Notes: a model not told the origin generated them from the sequence alone. A stretch of DNA of 42,270 nt from Comamonadaceae bacterium (GCA_947372865.1 CANBVJ010000026.1:1-42270); one strand, 5' to 3'; positions 17,947 through 29,618 are shown, numbered from the stretch's first letter. Numbers and translations are program-made.

Positions 17947-19458
17947 TTAAGCCGCGCGCAGCAAGGCCGCAATCTTGTCATGCACGCCGCCAAAGCCGCC
18001 GTTGCTCATGCACAAAATATGGTCACCGGGGCGTGCCTGCGCCGCCACCTGGGCGGCCAGGGCGTCAATCGTGGGAGCCACCTGCGCCCGCGCGCCCATG
18101 GGCGCCAGCGCTTCGCCCGCGTCCCAGCCCAAACCGCCGCCGTGGCAAAACGCCAGATCGACCTCTTCCAAACTCCAGGGCAGCTGCGCCTTCATGGTGC
18201 CGAGCTTCATGGTGTTGGAACGCGGCTCGAACACCGCCAGAATGCGCGCGCCACCCACTGTGCGGCGCAGCCCATTCACGGTGGTGCGAATGGCCGTGGG
18301 GTGGTGGGCAAAATCGTCGTAAATCGTGACCGGCAACGCGTCTGGCGCGCTGGGCAGCGTAATGCTGGCGCGCACTTCCATGCGGCGCTTGACGTTCTCA
18401 AAACTGGCCAGCGCCAGGGCCGCGTCGGCCGGGGACACGCCCACATGCTCGGCTGCGGCAATGGCCGCCAGGGCATTGAGCTGGTTGTGCACCCCGCCCA
18501 AACCCCAGCGCACCTGCGCTACCACGTGGCCCGCCTGCAACACGGCAAAGTCATGGGGTTCGCCTGCGGCGCTGAAATCGCTCACCGCCGCCCCAAAGCT
18601 GCGCACCTCGCTCCAGCAGCCCTGGTGGAGCACGCGCGCCAGGCTTTCTTCCAGCCCGTTGACCATGACCCGGCCACTGCCGGGCACGGTGCGCACCAGG
18701 TGGTGAAACTGCCGCTCGATGGCTGCGAGGTTGTCAAAAATGTCGGCGTGGTCAAACTCCAGGTTGTTGAGCACGGCAGTGCGCGGGCGGTAATGGACAA
18801 ACTTGCTGCGCTTGTCAAAAAACGCGGTGTCGTATTCATCGGCTTCGATCACGAAGACCGGGCCAAAGGCCTTGTTCGCCGTAGCGGGGAGCGTGGGGGC
18901 ACCCGGATTTGCCGCCGGGCCGCCCCAAGGCAAATCAGCCCCCCCGGGGGGCAGCGAACCACGCGCAGCGGGGAGCGTGGGGGCTCCTAGTCTTGCTGAT
19001 ACGCCAAAGTTCAAAGGCACGCCACCCACCAAAAATCCAGGTTCAAGGCCCGCGCACTCCAAGATCCAGGTCAGCATGGCGGTGGTGGTGGTTTTGCCGT
19101 GCGTGCCGGCCACGGCCAGCACGTGGCGGCCTTGCAGCACGTGCTCGGATAGCCACTGCGGGCCGCTGGTGTAGGTCAAGCCGGCGTCCAAAATCGCCTC
19201 AATCAGCGGAAACTTCGGGGCGCCGCCCTCAGTCCGGCTGCGGCTGACCGTGTTGCCCACCACATACATATCGGGCTTAAGAGCCAGCTGCTCCACGCCA
19301 AAGCCTTCAATCAAATCAATGCCCAGGGCGCGCAACTGGTCGCTCATCGGCGGATACACCCCGGCGTCGCAGCCGGTAACGCGGTGGCCCGCCTCGCGCG
19401 CCAGCGCCGCCAAACCGCCCATAAAAGTGCCGCAAATGCCCAAAATATGAATATGCAT
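17947..19458 (-). CDS. mpl: Mpl, UDP-MurNAc--tripeptide ligase (peptidoglycan recycling)
   Basis: Ligates recycled L-Ala-D-Glu-mDAP tripeptide to UDP-MurNAc in the cytoplasm. The start gives MHIHILGICGTFMGGLAALA, the Mpl hallmark, followed by the P-loop [33 protein letters not shown] and the YDDFAHHPTAI motif. At 503 residues it is about 45 longer than E. coli Mpl. The extra part is an in-frame repeat insertion at about residues 159-192 in which GAPTLPA occurs twice, between FGVSARL and KAFGPVFVIEADEYD. Both flanks are intact, so the enzyme may still fold. The ATG at 19458 has a TAAACT box 6 bases upstream and no ribosome-binding site. ampD, of the same recycling route, is at 29928-30542. Confidence 0.95.
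   Translation of the reverse strand: MHIHILGICGTFMGGLAALAREAGHRVTGCDAGVYPPMSDQLRALGIDLIEGFGVEQLALKPDMYVVGNTVSRSRTEGGAPKFPLIEAILDAGLTYTSGPQWLSEHVLQGRHVLAVAGTHGKTTTTAMLTWILECAGLEPGFLVGGVPLNFGVSARLGAPTLPAARGSLPPGGADLPWGGPAANPGAPTLPATANKAFGPVFVIEADEYDTAFFDKRSKFVHYRPRTAVLNNLEFDHADIFDNLAAIERQFHHLVRTVPGSGRVMVNGLEESLARVLHQGCWSEVRSFGAAVSDFSAAGEPHDFAVLQAGHVVAQVRWGLGGVHNQLNALAAIAAAEHVGVSPADAALALASFENVKRRMEVRASITLPSAPDALPVTIYDDFAHHPTAIRTTVNGLRRTVGGARILAVFEPRSNTMKLGTMKAQLPWSLEEVDLAFCHGGGLGWDAGEALAPMGARAQVAPTIDALAAQVAAQARPGDHILCMSNGGFGGVHDKIAALLRAA
18883..18984 (+). repeat. Dispersed GC-rich repeat inside mpl, copy 2, with partial duplication
   Basis: The 18-base block agcggggagcgtgggggc occurs at 18883-18900 and again at 18967-18984, exactly 84 bases (28 codons) apart, so the frame of mpl is kept. 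Between them the ccccccc/gggggg palindrome and gcagcg (18940-18956) match the unit downstream of ftsZ. On the mpl strand it encodes a Pro/Gly/Ala-rich stretch with two GAPTLPA copies. Confidence 0.8.
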
Positions 19459-19470
19459 CGCACGAGTTTA
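19456..19470 (-). promoter_or_regulatory. Leaderless-type promoter of mpl
   Basis: On the minus strand TAAACT (19470-19465) is followed by 6 bases (cgtgcg) and the ATG at 19458. The divergent partner box cacaat is 36 bases away, so both promoters share a short region. Confidence 0.55.
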
Positions 19471-19506
19471 GCGGCCACATCGCGCACGGGGCCAAGGGCG
19501 GCGGGG

Positions 19507-19521
19507 CACAATCGCCCCATG
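19507..19521 (+). promoter_or_regulatory. Leaderless-type promoter of the 19519 gene
   Basis: CACAAT at 19507-19512, then 6 bases (cgcccc), then the ATG at 19519. No ribosome-binding site is visible. Confidence 0.55.
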
Positions 19522-20112
19522 GACAGTTACAAGGAAGAGATCACAGCCCTAGCCGCCCGCCTGGTGGTGGAAGAAGGCCTGGACTACGGCGCGGCCAAGC
19601 GCCGCGCCGCCAAGCAGCTCGGCGCTGGCACGCGCGGCGGCTTGCCCGACAACACGGAGCTGGAAGCGGCGGTCGAGGAATACATCGCCATCTTCTGCGC
19701 CGATACCCAGCCCACCGAGCTGCGCGCGCTGCGCGCACTGGCCTTGCACTGGATGGAGCGCCTGGCGCGCTTTCGGCCCCACCTGGGCGGCGCGGTCTGG
19801 CGCGGCACCGCCACCCGCCACTCAGACATTTACCTGCAGCTGTTTTGCGAAGACTCCAAGGCCGCCGAAATCGCCCTGATTGACATGGGCGTGCGCTTTG
19901 AGGTGCGCTCGGTGCCGGGTTTCCAAGGCCCGCTGGTGGATGCGCTGAGCGTGCATGTGCGCTCCGAGGCGCTGCAGGAAAACTTCGGTCTGCACCTGAT
20001 GGTCTACGACCAAGACGACATTCGCGGCGCGCTGCAACCGGACGCACGGGGGCGCAGCCCGCGCGGCGACGCCGATGCGCTACGGCGCCTGATGGAAAAT
20101 ACGCCGCTATGA
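19519..20112 (+). CDS. Conserved-looking protein of unknown function, divergent from mpl
   Basis: A 197-residue soluble protein that I do not recognise by fold. The N-terminal ~60 residues are helical and charged (MDSYKEEITALAARLVVEEG). A central part reads MERLARFRPHLGGAVWRGTA and then RHSDIYLQLFCEDSKAAEIA, which might be a nucleotidyltransferase-like alpha/beta core, but no catalytic motif is clear. The ATG at 19519 fits the local promoter spacing. Its stop overlaps the ATG of the thioredoxin-like gene (ATGA), so the two are coupled. The position back to back with mpl suggests a cell-wall link, which is inference. Confidence 0.8.
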   Translation: MDSYKEEITALAARLVVEEGLDYGAAKRRAAKQLGAGTRGGLPDNTELEAAVEEYIAIFCADTQPTELRALRALALHWMERLARFRPHLGGAVWRGTATRHSDIYLQLFCEDSKAAEIALIDMGVRFEVRSVPGFQGPLVDALSVHVRSEALQENFGLHLMVYDQDDIRGALQPDARGRSPRGDADALRRLMENTPL

Positions 20113-20699
20113 ACCCCAAGCCAGACCATCCCGCTTCCCCGCACCTCGCCGAGTTGGACGCCGTCCGCACGCGACTGCCGCGGCGCGCGCTATTGGGCGC
20201 ATTGGCAGCTGCCGCAGCGGGCGCGGGTGTGGCCGCCGCCTGGATGCAGGGGCGCAAGGCGTCCGAGTCCGCCATAACGACCGCCGTGCCCGACTTCTGG
20301 GCCTTGCAATGGACCACGCCCGACGGCGCGCCGCTGTCCATGCAGTCGTTCCAGGGCCGCCCACTGCTTGTCAACTTTTGGGCCACCTGGTGCCCGCCCT
20401 GCGTGGAAGAACTTCCGCTAATCAACGCTTTTTACCAAGAAAACAAGGGTAACGGCTGGCAAGTGCTGGGCTTGGCGGTGGACAAGCCGGCCATGGTCAA
20501 GACGTTTCTGACCAAAACGCCCTTGGCATTTCCGGTGGGCATGGCGGGTTTGGGCGGCACCGACCTGAGCCGCACGCTGGGCAACCTGGCCGGTGGCTTG
20601 CCCTTTACCGTGGCATTCGACAGCGGCGGCAGCATTGTTCTGCGCAAGATGGGCCAGGTCACGGCGGACGATCTGCAGGCCTTGCGTGGTCTAAAATAG
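20109..20699 (+). CDS. TlpA-like membrane-anchored thiol:disulfide oxidoreductase
   Basis: A 196-residue thioredoxin-fold protein of the TlpA/ResA group. It has an N-terminal basic stretch (TRLPRRALLG) and an Ala-rich membrane anchor or signal (residues ~28-46), so the catalytic domain should face the periplasm. The active site WCPPC has C95 and C98 within LLVNFWATWCPPCVEELPLI. The cis-Pro segment is GGLPFTVAFD near residue 170. It is co-transcribed with the preceding unknown gene. Reducing partners are not evident. Confidence 0.9.
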   Translation: MNPKPDHPASPHLAELDAVRTRLPRRALLGALAAAAAGAGVAAAWMQGRKASESAITTAVPDFWALQWTTPDGAPLSMQSFQGRPLLVNFWATWCPPCVEELPLINAFYQENKGNGWQVLGLAVDKPAMVKTFLTKTPLAFPVGMAGLGGTDLSRTLGNLAGGLPFTVAFDSGGSIVLRKMGQVTADDLQALRGLK

Positions 20700-20707
20700 C
20701 GGCTATT

Positions 20708-20726
20708 GCGGCGCAGCATGCGCCGC
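20708..20726 (+). promoter_or_regulatory. Perfect hairpin between the tlpA-like gene and accB
   Basis: Arms gcggcgca and tgcgccgc with a three-base loop. No T-tract follows, so it is not a standard terminator. It could mark the 3' end of the upstream transcript or part of the accB leader. The remaining bases to accB at 20848 are AT-richer and must contain its promoter, which I could not pin down. Confidence 0.4.
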
Positions 20727-20847
20727 GTGGAGCGCGTAAACTGCTGAAAAGTTAGCAGAACATATACGCAAATAAATTCCGATAGCACGTTTTAAGCTAT
20801 TCTTTGGCTTATTCGCAGCCTTGTGACCAACCGCTTTGGGAGACCCC

Positions 20848-21312
20848 ATGGATTTACGCAAACTCAAAACCCTGATTGACCTGGTATCAGACTCGAATGT
20901 CTCTGAACTCGAAATTACCGAGGCCGAAGGCAAGGTTCGCATCGTCAAGGGCTCTAACGTAGTGATGCAGGGCTATGCACCCGCACAAATGCAAATGGCG
21001 CCCATGGCCCACGCCCCTTCTCCAGTAGCAAGCACTGCTGCGGCGCCCGCAGAAGTGGCAGCCCCTGAAGCGCCCGCCCTGCACGCCGTCAAGTCACCCA
21101 TGGTGGGCACCTTTTATCGCTCATCCGCACCCGGCGCCAAGTCTTTTGTGGAAATCGGCGACACCGTCAAAGTGGGCGACACGATTTGCATCATTGAGGC
21201 CATGAAAATCCTCAACGAAATTGAGGCCGACAAGGCCGGTAAGGTCGTCCAGATCCTGTGCGAAAACGGCCAGGCGGTGGAATACGGGCAATCTTTGCTG
21301 ACCATTGAATAG
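20848..21312 (+). CDS. accB: AccB, biotin carboxyl carrier protein
   Basis: Carrier subunit of acetyl-CoA carboxylase. Starting at the ATG at 20848, after GGGAGA (20838-20843), it has 154 residues. The N-terminal helix pair [20 protein letters not shown] is followed by an Ala/Pro-rich linker (~45-78) and the biotinyl domain. The biotin acceptor is K120 in [13 protein letters not shown], and the thumb-region SSAPGAKSF is present. accC follows 12 bases after the stop. Confidence 0.97.
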   Translation: MDLRKLKTLIDLVSDSNVSELEITEAEGKVRIVKGSNVVMQGYAPAQMQMAPMAHAPSPVASTAAAPAEVAAPEAPALHAVKSPMVGTFYRSSAPGAKSFVEIGDTVKVGDTICIIEAMKILNEIEADKAGKVVQILCENGQAVEYGQSLLTIE

Positions 21313-21324
21313 GCCAGCGCACCC

Positions 21325-22674
21325 ATGTTCAAAAAAATCCTGATCGCCAACCGCGGCGAGATCGCCCTCAGAATCCAGCGCGCCTGCCGCGAACTGGGTG
21401 TCAAGGCGGTGATGGTGTACTCCGAGGCCGACCGCGACGCCAAGTACGTGCGCCTGGCCGAAGAAGCCGTGTGCATTGGCCCGGCCGCGTCCAACCTCAG
21501 TTACCTCAACATGCCGGCGATTATTTCGGCGGCAGAAGTGACCGACGCCGAAGCGATTCACCCCGGCTACGGCTTTTTGAGCGAAAACGCCGACTTTGCC
21601 GAGCGGGTTGAGAAAAGCGGCTTCCAGTTCATCGGCCCCACGCCCGAGTCGATCCGCCTCATGGGCGACAAGGTCTCGGCCAAACAGGCCATGATCCGCG
21701 CTGGCGTCCCCTGCGTGCCGGGTTCTGAGGGCGAACTGCCTGACGACCCGACGCAAATCCGACGCATCGCCAAGACCGTGGGCTACCCCGTCATCATCAA
21801 GGCCGCAGGCGGCGGCGGTGGACGCGGCATGCGCGTGGTGCATACCGAAGCGGCGCTCATCAACGCCGTGGCTATGACCAAGGCAGAAGCCGGCGCAGCC
21901 TTTGGCAATCCGGCGGTGTACATGGAGAAATTTCTCCAAAACCCGCGCCACATCGAAATCCAGATCCTGGCCGACACCTTTAAGAACGCGGTCTACCTGG
22001 GCGAACGCGACTGTTCCATGCAGCGGCGCCACCAAAAAATCTTGGAAGAAGCACCGGCGCCCGGCATCAACCGCAAGCTGATCGAACGCATTGGCGAGCG
22101 CTGCGTCACCGCCTGCAAGAAGATGGGCTACCGGGGAGCGGGCACGTTTGAGTTTTTGTACGAGGCCGGCGAGTTCTACTTCATCGAGATGAACACCCGC
22201 GTGCAGGTGGAGCATCCGGTCACCGAAATGGTCACGGGCATTGACATCGTCAAAACCCAGATCATGGTCGCCGCAGGCGAAAAACTGCCGTTTACACAGC
22301 GCCAGATCACGATCAACGGCCACGCCATCGAGTGCCGGATCAACGCCGAAGACCCGTATAAATTTACGCCCTCACCCGGACGCATCACCACCTGGCACGC
22401 CCCAGGCGGCCCCGGCGTGCGGGTGGATTCGCACATTTACACCAATTACTTTGTGCCGCCGAACTACGACTCCATGATCGGCAAGCTCATCGTCCACGGC
22501 GACACGCGCGAGCAGGCCTTGGCGCGCATGCGCACCGCCCTGCTGGAAACTGCGGTCGAAGGCATCAATACCAACATCCCCTTGCACCGCGAACTCATGG
22601 TGGACGCCAAGTTCATGGCCGGGGGCACCAATATCCATTACCTGGAACATTGGCTGGAACAGCACAAACGCTGA
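21325..22674 (+). CDS. accC: AccC, biotin carboxylase
   Basis: ATP-grasp subunit of acetyl-CoA carboxylase that carboxylates biotin on AccB. The 449 residues are full length: [20 protein letters not shown] at the start, [15 protein letters not shown], the glycine-rich lid [14 protein letters not shown] near residue 155, the [11 protein letters not shown] segment, and the active-site [20 protein letters not shown] near 287. It is in an operon with accB upstream and prmA 8 bases downstream, an arrangement seen in other beta- and gammaproteobacteria. Confidence 0.98.
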   Translation: MFKKILIANRGEIALRIQRACRELGVKAVMVYSEADRDAKYVRLAEEAVCIGPAASNLSYLNMPAIISAAEVTDAEAIHPGYGFLSENADFAERVEKSGFQFIGPTPESIRLMGDKVSAKQAMIRAGVPCVPGSEGELPDDPTQIRRIAKTVGYPVIIKAAGGGGGRGMRVVHTEAALINAVAMTKAEAGAAFGNPAVYMEKFLQNPRHIEIQILADTFKNAVYLGERDCSMQRRHQKILEEAPAPGINRKLIERIGERCVTACKKMGYRGAGTFEFLYEAGEFYFIEMNTRVQVEHPVTEMVTGIDIVKTQIMVAAGEKLPFTQRQITINGHAIECRINAEDPYKFTPSPGRITTWHAPGGPGVRVDSHIYTNYFVPPNYDSMIGKLIVHGDTREQALARMRTALLETAVEGINTNIPLHRELMVDAKFMAGGTNIHYLEHWLEQHKR

Positions 22675-22682
22675 AAGACACC

Positions 22683-23561
22683 ATGTTTGAACTGCGCCTG
22701 ATGTGCCCCGAGAGCCGGGTTGAAGCCGTGAGCGAGGCGCTAGAAGCCCTGGACGCCCTGAGCGTCAGCGTGGAAGACGCCGACGCCCAAACCGACGCCG
22801 AAGTCGCGCTGTTTGGCGAGCCCGGCATGCCCGCCCCCAAAGACGGCTGGCAGCGCTCGCGTCTAACCGCCTTGTTTTCCGAACAGGCAGCGGCCACGCA
22901 GGCTGGCGTGTTGCTGCAGGCGCAAGATTTTTTTGACGGTTGCCAGGTGCTGGGTACCACCGCCGTGCCCGACCAGGACTGGGTACGCCTGACGCAATCG
23001 CAATTCGCCCCAGTCGATATCACGCCCACGTTCTGGATCGTGCCGACCTGGCATGCGCTTCCCGAGGCTGCGCGCGAGGTGATTCGCCTGGACCCCGGAT
23101 TGGCCTTTGGCACCGGCACCCACCCCACCACCCGCATGTGCCTGCGCTGGATTGCCAGCCACCCCATGCCCGCGCAAGTGCTGGACTACGGCTGCGGCTC
23201 GGGCATTTTGGCCATTGCGGCCGCCAAGTTTGGCGCCACGCAAGTGATGGCCGTGGACATTGACCCAGCGGCGGTGGAATCCACCGAACTCAACGCCAGC
23301 GCCAACGCGGTTACCCTGAGCGCGGGCCTGCCCGACCAGGCCCAAGGCCACTACGGCGTGGTGTTGGCCAACATTTTGGCCTCGCCACTCAAGGTGCTCG
23401 CACCCCTGCTGTGCGCCCACGTGGCGCCAGGTGGACGCCTGGTGCTGGCCGGCATCCTGGAACGCCAGGCCGAAGAGTTGACGCAGGCCTACGCGCCCTT
23501 CTGTCAGCTTGAAGTGTCCGACGCCCAAGAGGGCTGGATACTGATGACAGCGTCACTGTAA
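22683..23561 (+). CDS. prmA: PrmA, ribosomal protein L11 methyltransferase
   Basis: SAM-dependent enzyme that trimethylates ribosomal protein L11. The 292 residues have the N-terminal substrate-recognition domain (~1-60) and a Rossmann methyltransferase domain. Recognisable parts are LDPGLAFGTGTHPTTRMCL, the SAM-binding LDYGCGSGILAIAAAKFGA and the NPPY-like VVLANILASPLKVLAPLL. It is in the accB-accC-prmA operon. Confidence 0.96.
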   Translation: MFELRLMCPESRVEAVSEALEALDALSVSVEDADAQTDAEVALFGEPGMPAPKDGWQRSRLTALFSEQAAATQAGVLLQAQDFFDGCQVLGTTAVPDQDWVRLTQSQFAPVDITPTFWIVPTWHALPEAAREVIRLDPGLAFGTGTHPTTRMCLRWIASHPMPAQVLDYGCGSGILAIAAAKFGATQVMAVDIDPAAVESTELNASANAVTLSAGLPDQAQGHYGVVLANILASPLKVLAPLLCAHVAPGGRLVLAGILERQAEELTQAYAPFCQLEVSDAQEGWILMTASL

Positions 23562-23602
23562 GTTCGTCGCTGCGCTTTCCATCCTGTCTTTAGGGAACCG
23601 CA

Positions 23603-24445
23603 ATGAACCTGACCACCCACTGTCCCCGCTGCGCCACGGCCTTTCTGGTCACGCAAGAACAGTTGGGCGAGGCCCAAGGCTGGGTCCGCTGCGGCATGTG
23701 CCAAGAAGTTTTTATGGCACAGGCCCATACGGCAGCGCCGCCCCAGGCCCTGCCGCTGGAGGCGCCGTTGCCACACCAGCAAGAGGCACTGCACACCGCC
23801 GAGCCCTGCCTGGACGACGACAGCACGCCCGCACCGGTACCCACCACTACGTCGGCGCCAACGCAAATATCAACGACTCCGGCTGCGGCAAGCACACCCC
23901 TGCCCAACCGCCCTGAGTCAATCCAGACGCCGCCCGCCCGCCCTGCCCCTTCACCGGCCCACGCACCCCCTGCGTCGCGCACGCGTGGCGGGCCGTCGGG
24001 GCGCTTGCTGCTAGGCGCGCTGATTGCGTTGCTGGCCCTGCAAATCGGGCTGCAAGTGCGCCACTCATTGGCCGACGCTTTTCCCCAGGCCACGTCGTTG
24101 CTGCAGTCGCTGTGCCCCGCCGGGCGTTGCGGCTTGCGCCAGATCAATGTCGTGGCCATTGAAGACTCCAGCTTCACCACCACCGGGCCCAATCTGTTTC
24201 ACTTAAGCGCCGTAGTCGCCAACCGCTCCGACTTGGCGTTGGACGCACCCGTGCTGGCGCTCACCCTGACCGACGCGGCTGACCAGGTGATAGCACGCAA
24301 GGTCTACTCACCGCAAGACTGGGGCGCTGCCGCCACCACATTGCCCGGTGCTACCCGCGTGCCCGCCGCGTTGTGGATCAAGTGGGAAGACCAGTCCAGC
24401 ACGCAGCGCGTGGTGGGCTACCGGCTGCAGGCTTTTTACCCTTAA
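23603..24445 (+). CDS. DUF3426 zinc-ribbon membrane protein
   Basis: A 280-residue protein with an N-terminal MJ0042-type zinc ribbon (C7, C10, C30, C33). A long Pro/Ala/Thr-rich low-complexity linker covers about residues 40-130, one membrane segment LLLGALIALLALQIGLQV about 134-151, and a C-terminal DUF3426-like beta-rich domain begins near 185 (FHLSAVVANRSDLALDAPVL). The domain order suggests a cytoplasmic zinc ribbon and a periplasmic FxLYD-like domain. The function is unknown. It often follows prmA in Burkholderiales, by my recollection. The GGGAA at 23593-23597 serves as ribosome-binding site. Confidence 0.85.
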   Translation: MNLTTHCPRCATAFLVTQEQLGEAQGWVRCGMCQEVFMAQAHTAAPPQALPLEAPLPHQQEALHTAEPCLDDDSTPAPVPTTTSAPTQISTTPAAASTPLPNRPESIQTPPARPAPSPAHAPPASRTRGGPSGRLLLGALIALLALQIGLQVRHSLADAFPQATSLLQSLCPAGRCGLRQINVVAIEDSSFTTTGPNLFHLSAVVANRSDLALDAPVLALTLTDAADQVIARKVYSPQDWGAAATTLPGATRVPAALWIKWEDQSSTQRVVGYRLQAFYP

Positions 24446-24480
24446 GTTTTTACGCTTCAGGGAGTTCGCACGCACCAGCA

Positions 24481-24516
24481 AAAAAGCCCGACATCTTTGG
24501 CAGATGCCGGGCTTTG
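24481..24516 (-). terminator. Terminator of the histone H1-like gene
   Basis: Arms 24503-24516 and 24484-24497 pair over 14 bases with one G-T pair in the minus-strand RNA, loop gccaa, followed on the minus strand by a T-run (24486-24481). It may also stop plus-strand transcripts from the DUF3426 gene, but with only three T on that side. Confidence 0.85.
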
Positions 24517-24535
24517 GAGACAAGAACTTAATTGA

Positions 24536-25141
24536 TTAAGGTTTTGTCGCGCTTGGAAAAGGCCATGCAGCCTTGGGGTTAAGCGTCGTCTGCGCAGGCG
24601 CAGGTGCGGGCTTTTTAGCAGCGGCTTTCTTTGCAGGTGCGGCGGCCTTCTTAGCAGGCGCTGCAGCTTTGGTCGGCGCAGCTTTTTTCGCTGGAGCCTT
24701 GGCAGGAGCGGCCTTTTTAGCCACGGCTTTTTTCGCTGGCGCTTTGGCCGGTGCTGCCTTTTTGGCTGCTACCTTTTTGGCAGCTACTTTCTTGGCGGGT
24801 GCCGCCTTTTTGGCTGGAGTCGCTTTCTTGGCTACCGCTTTTTTCGCTGGCGCTGCCTTTGCGGGGACCGCCTTCTTCGCTGCTACTTTTTTCGCGGGTG
24901 CTGCCTTTGCGGGTGCGGCTTTTTTAGCGGCGACTTTTTTTGCCGGGGCTTTCACAGCGGCTTTGGCAGGTGCTGCCTTGGCGGGAGCTGCTTTTTTAGC
25001 GACGACTTTTTTAGCCGGTGCAGGAGCAGCCTTCTTGGCTACCGCCTTTTTGGCAGGTGCCGCAGCGGGTGCAGCTTTCTTTGCGACCACTTTGGTTGCG
25101 GGTGCAGCCTTTTTTGCGGCCGGTTTTTTTGCAGTTGCCAT
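24536..25141 (-). CDS. Histone H1-like Lys/Ala/Pro-repeat DNA-binding protein
   Basis: A 201-residue, very basic low-complexity protein made almost entirely of degenerate KKAAPAKA and AKKVAAKKA repeats from residue 2 to about 190. It resembles bacterial histone H1-like proteins such as AlgP/HC1-type tails and PhaF C-termini. It has no aromatic residue except near the end (WPFPSATKP). A nucleoid or RNA-binding role is inferred from composition. GGAG lies 6 bases before the ATG at 25141. It is the third gene on this strand after nrdA and nrdB, with a 170-base gap and probably its own promoter. Repeat number is likely to vary between strains. Confidence 0.85.
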   Translation of the reverse strand: MATAKKPAAKKAAPATKVVAKKAAPAAAPAKKAVAKKAAPAPAKKVVAKKAAPAKAAPAKAAVKAPAKKVAAKKAAPAKAAPAKKVAAKKAVPAKAAPAKKAVAKKATPAKKAAPAKKVAAKKVAAKKAAPAKAPAKKAVAKKAAPAKAPAKKAAPTKAAAPAKKAAAPAKKAAAKKPAPAPAQTTLNPKAAWPFPSATKP

Positions 25142-25159
25142 AATTTTCTCCTTGATCAG

Positions 25160-25187
25160 ATTACAAAGAGCACTTTTTGCCTATCAA
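25160..25187 (-). promoter_or_regulatory. Possible promoter of the histone H1-like gene
   Basis: On the minus strand TTGATA (25187-25182) is spaced 16 bases from TGTAAT (25165-25160), about 18 bases before the ATG. This is a sequence match only. Confidence 0.4.
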
Positions 25188-25311
25188 CAGCAAAAAGAGA
25201 TTCATGTGGTTGGGCAGGGTCCCAGCAACATGAACTCGGGACCACAGCCGCCCTGCCACACGCCGGGGCAATGGGGGGCTGTGAAATATGCAGCAATCCA
25301 GGTTCAAAGCC

Positions 25312-26505
25312 TTAATCCCAAGACAAGGCTCCGCCAGATTGGTATTCAATAACGCGGGTTTCAAAGAAATTGCGTTCTTTCTTCAAGTCGATCATCTCGC
25401 TCATCCAGGGGAAAGGATTTTCCTCATGGGGGAACAGCGCCTCCAGCCCGATTTGGGTGGCACGGCGGTTGGCGATGTAGCGCAGATAACCCTTGAACAT
25501 GGATGCATTCATGCCCAGCACGCCGCGCGGCATGGTGTCTTCGGCGTAGCGGTATTCCAGCTCGACCGCCTGCTCAAACAAGGCCTTGATTTCGACCTTG
25601 AACTCGGGTGTCCAGAGCTGGGGGTTTTCGGCCTTGAGCTGGTTGATCAGGTCGATACCGAAGTTGCAGTGCATGGACTCGTCGCGCAGGATGTACTGGT
25701 ACTGCTCAGCCGCACCGGTCATCTTGTTTTGGCGGCCCAAGGCCAAGATTTGGGTAAAGCCGACGTAGAAGAACAAGCCCTCCATCAGGCAGGCAAACAC
25801 GATCAGTGACTTGAGCAGGGTCTGGTCGGTCTCGGGCGTGCCGGTGTGGAAATGCGGGTCCATGATCGCCTCGATGAAGGGGATCAGGAACTGGTCTTTG
25901 TCGCGGATGGATTTGACTTCGTTGTAGGCGCTGAAAATCTCGCCTTCGTCCAGGCCCAGCGACTCCACGATGTACTGGTAAGCGTGGGTGTGGATCGCCT
26001 CTTCAAAGGCCTGGCGCAGCAAAAACTGGCGGCATTCGGGCGCAGTGATGTGGCGGTAGGTGCCCAAGACGATGTTGTTGGCGGCCAGCGAATCGGCGGT
26101 CGTGAAGAAGCCCAGGTTGCGCTTGATGATGCGGCGCTCGTCTTCGGTCAGACCGTTGGGGTCTTTCCACAAGGCGATGTCACGCGTCATGTTCACCTCT
26201 TGCGGCATCCAGTGGTTGGCACAAGTGGCCAGGTATTTTTCCCAAGCCCATTTGTACTTGAAGGGCACCAACTGGTTGACGTCGGTCTTGCCGTTGATGA
26301 TGCGCTTGTCAGAGGCTTTGACGCGGCGGCTTGAGGCTTCGGCAAATGCCACGGCAGCGGTGGCCGTGGTCGGCTCGAAACCTGCGCCGAAGCTCGCAGC
26401 CTGCGCCACTTTGGGGCTCGCAGGCGGAGCAAAAAAAGCGTCGGCGGGGTCGCGCGCAAAAACATTTTGCGCTGCAGGTTTGATATCTTCGTCCCAGGTC
26501 AGCAT
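25312..26505 (-). CDS. nrdB: NrdB, class Ia ribonucleotide reductase beta subunit
   Basis: Carries the diiron-tyrosyl radical cofactor used by NrdA. I start it at the ATG at 26505 ([14 protein letters not shown]), 397 residues; an in-frame TTG 12 bases upstream is less likely. Ligand and radical positions are visible in [14 protein letters not shown]169, H172 and the radical tyrosine Y176. The second ligand pair lies in the [12 protein letters not shown] and DESMHCNFG segments. The N-terminal ~55 residues are Ala/Pro-rich. It is downstream of nrdA, with hairpins in the gap. Confidence 0.96.
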   Translation of the reverse strand: MLTWDEDIKPAAQNVFARDPADAFFAPPASPKVAQAASFGAGFEPTTATAAVAFAEASSRRVKASDKRIINGKTDVNQLVPFKYKWAWEKYLATCANHWMPQEVNMTRDIALWKDPNGLTEDERRIIKRNLGFFTTADSLAANNIVLGTYRHITAPECRQFLLRQAFEEAIHTHAYQYIVESLGLDEGEIFSAYNEVKSIRDKDQFLIPFIEAIMDPHFHTGTPETDQTLLKSLIVFACLMEGLFFYVGFTQILALGRQNKMTGAAEQYQYILRDESMHCNFGIDLINQLKAENPQLWTPEFKVEIKALFEQAVELEYRYAEDTMPRGVLGMNASMFKGYLRYIANRRATQIGLEALFPHEENPFPWMSEMIDLKKERNFFETRVIEYQSGGALSWD

Positions 26506-26537
26506 AGAGTTTTCCAATTGGCAGATTATGCGATCAG

Positions 26538-26603
26538 GCGCACGAAATTCATAGCTTTTGTGCGCTGTATTGCAGATTTAATTGACGCAGCGCGTGCTGC
26601 GTC
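26538..26603 (-). promoter_or_regulatory. Two hairpins in the nrdA-nrdB gap
   Basis: Just after the nrdA stop, gacgcagc (26584-26591) and gctgcgtc (26596-26603) form a perfect 8-base stem with a four-base loop. A second pair, gcgcac (26538-26543) and gtgcgc (26560-26565), encloses a 16-base loop. No long T-run follows either. They could act in partial termination or mRNA processing and so set the nrdA:nrdB ratio. Confidence 0.4.
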
Positions 26604-26610
26604 GCAAGGT

Positions 26611-29529
<2,919 letters not shown>

Positions 29530-29618
29530 GGTTTCCTTTTGCTATCGGTATTTTTATCAAAAACGGGCTTTTGAGGCTGTTTGGGTGCTGGGATGCGCAT
29601 CGGACCAGAAATTAAAAA

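Noticed and set aside
20750-20847. AT-rich leader before accB as a possible riboswitch
   Set aside because: Only weak short inverted repeats are present and no known riboswitch core can be seen.
24573-25352. Plus-strand frame with Ala/Phe/Gly repeats that looks like a membrane protein
   Set aside because: It is the exact antisense of the Lys/Ala/Pro histone-like gene; the minus-strand frame has a ribosome site, promoter and terminator.
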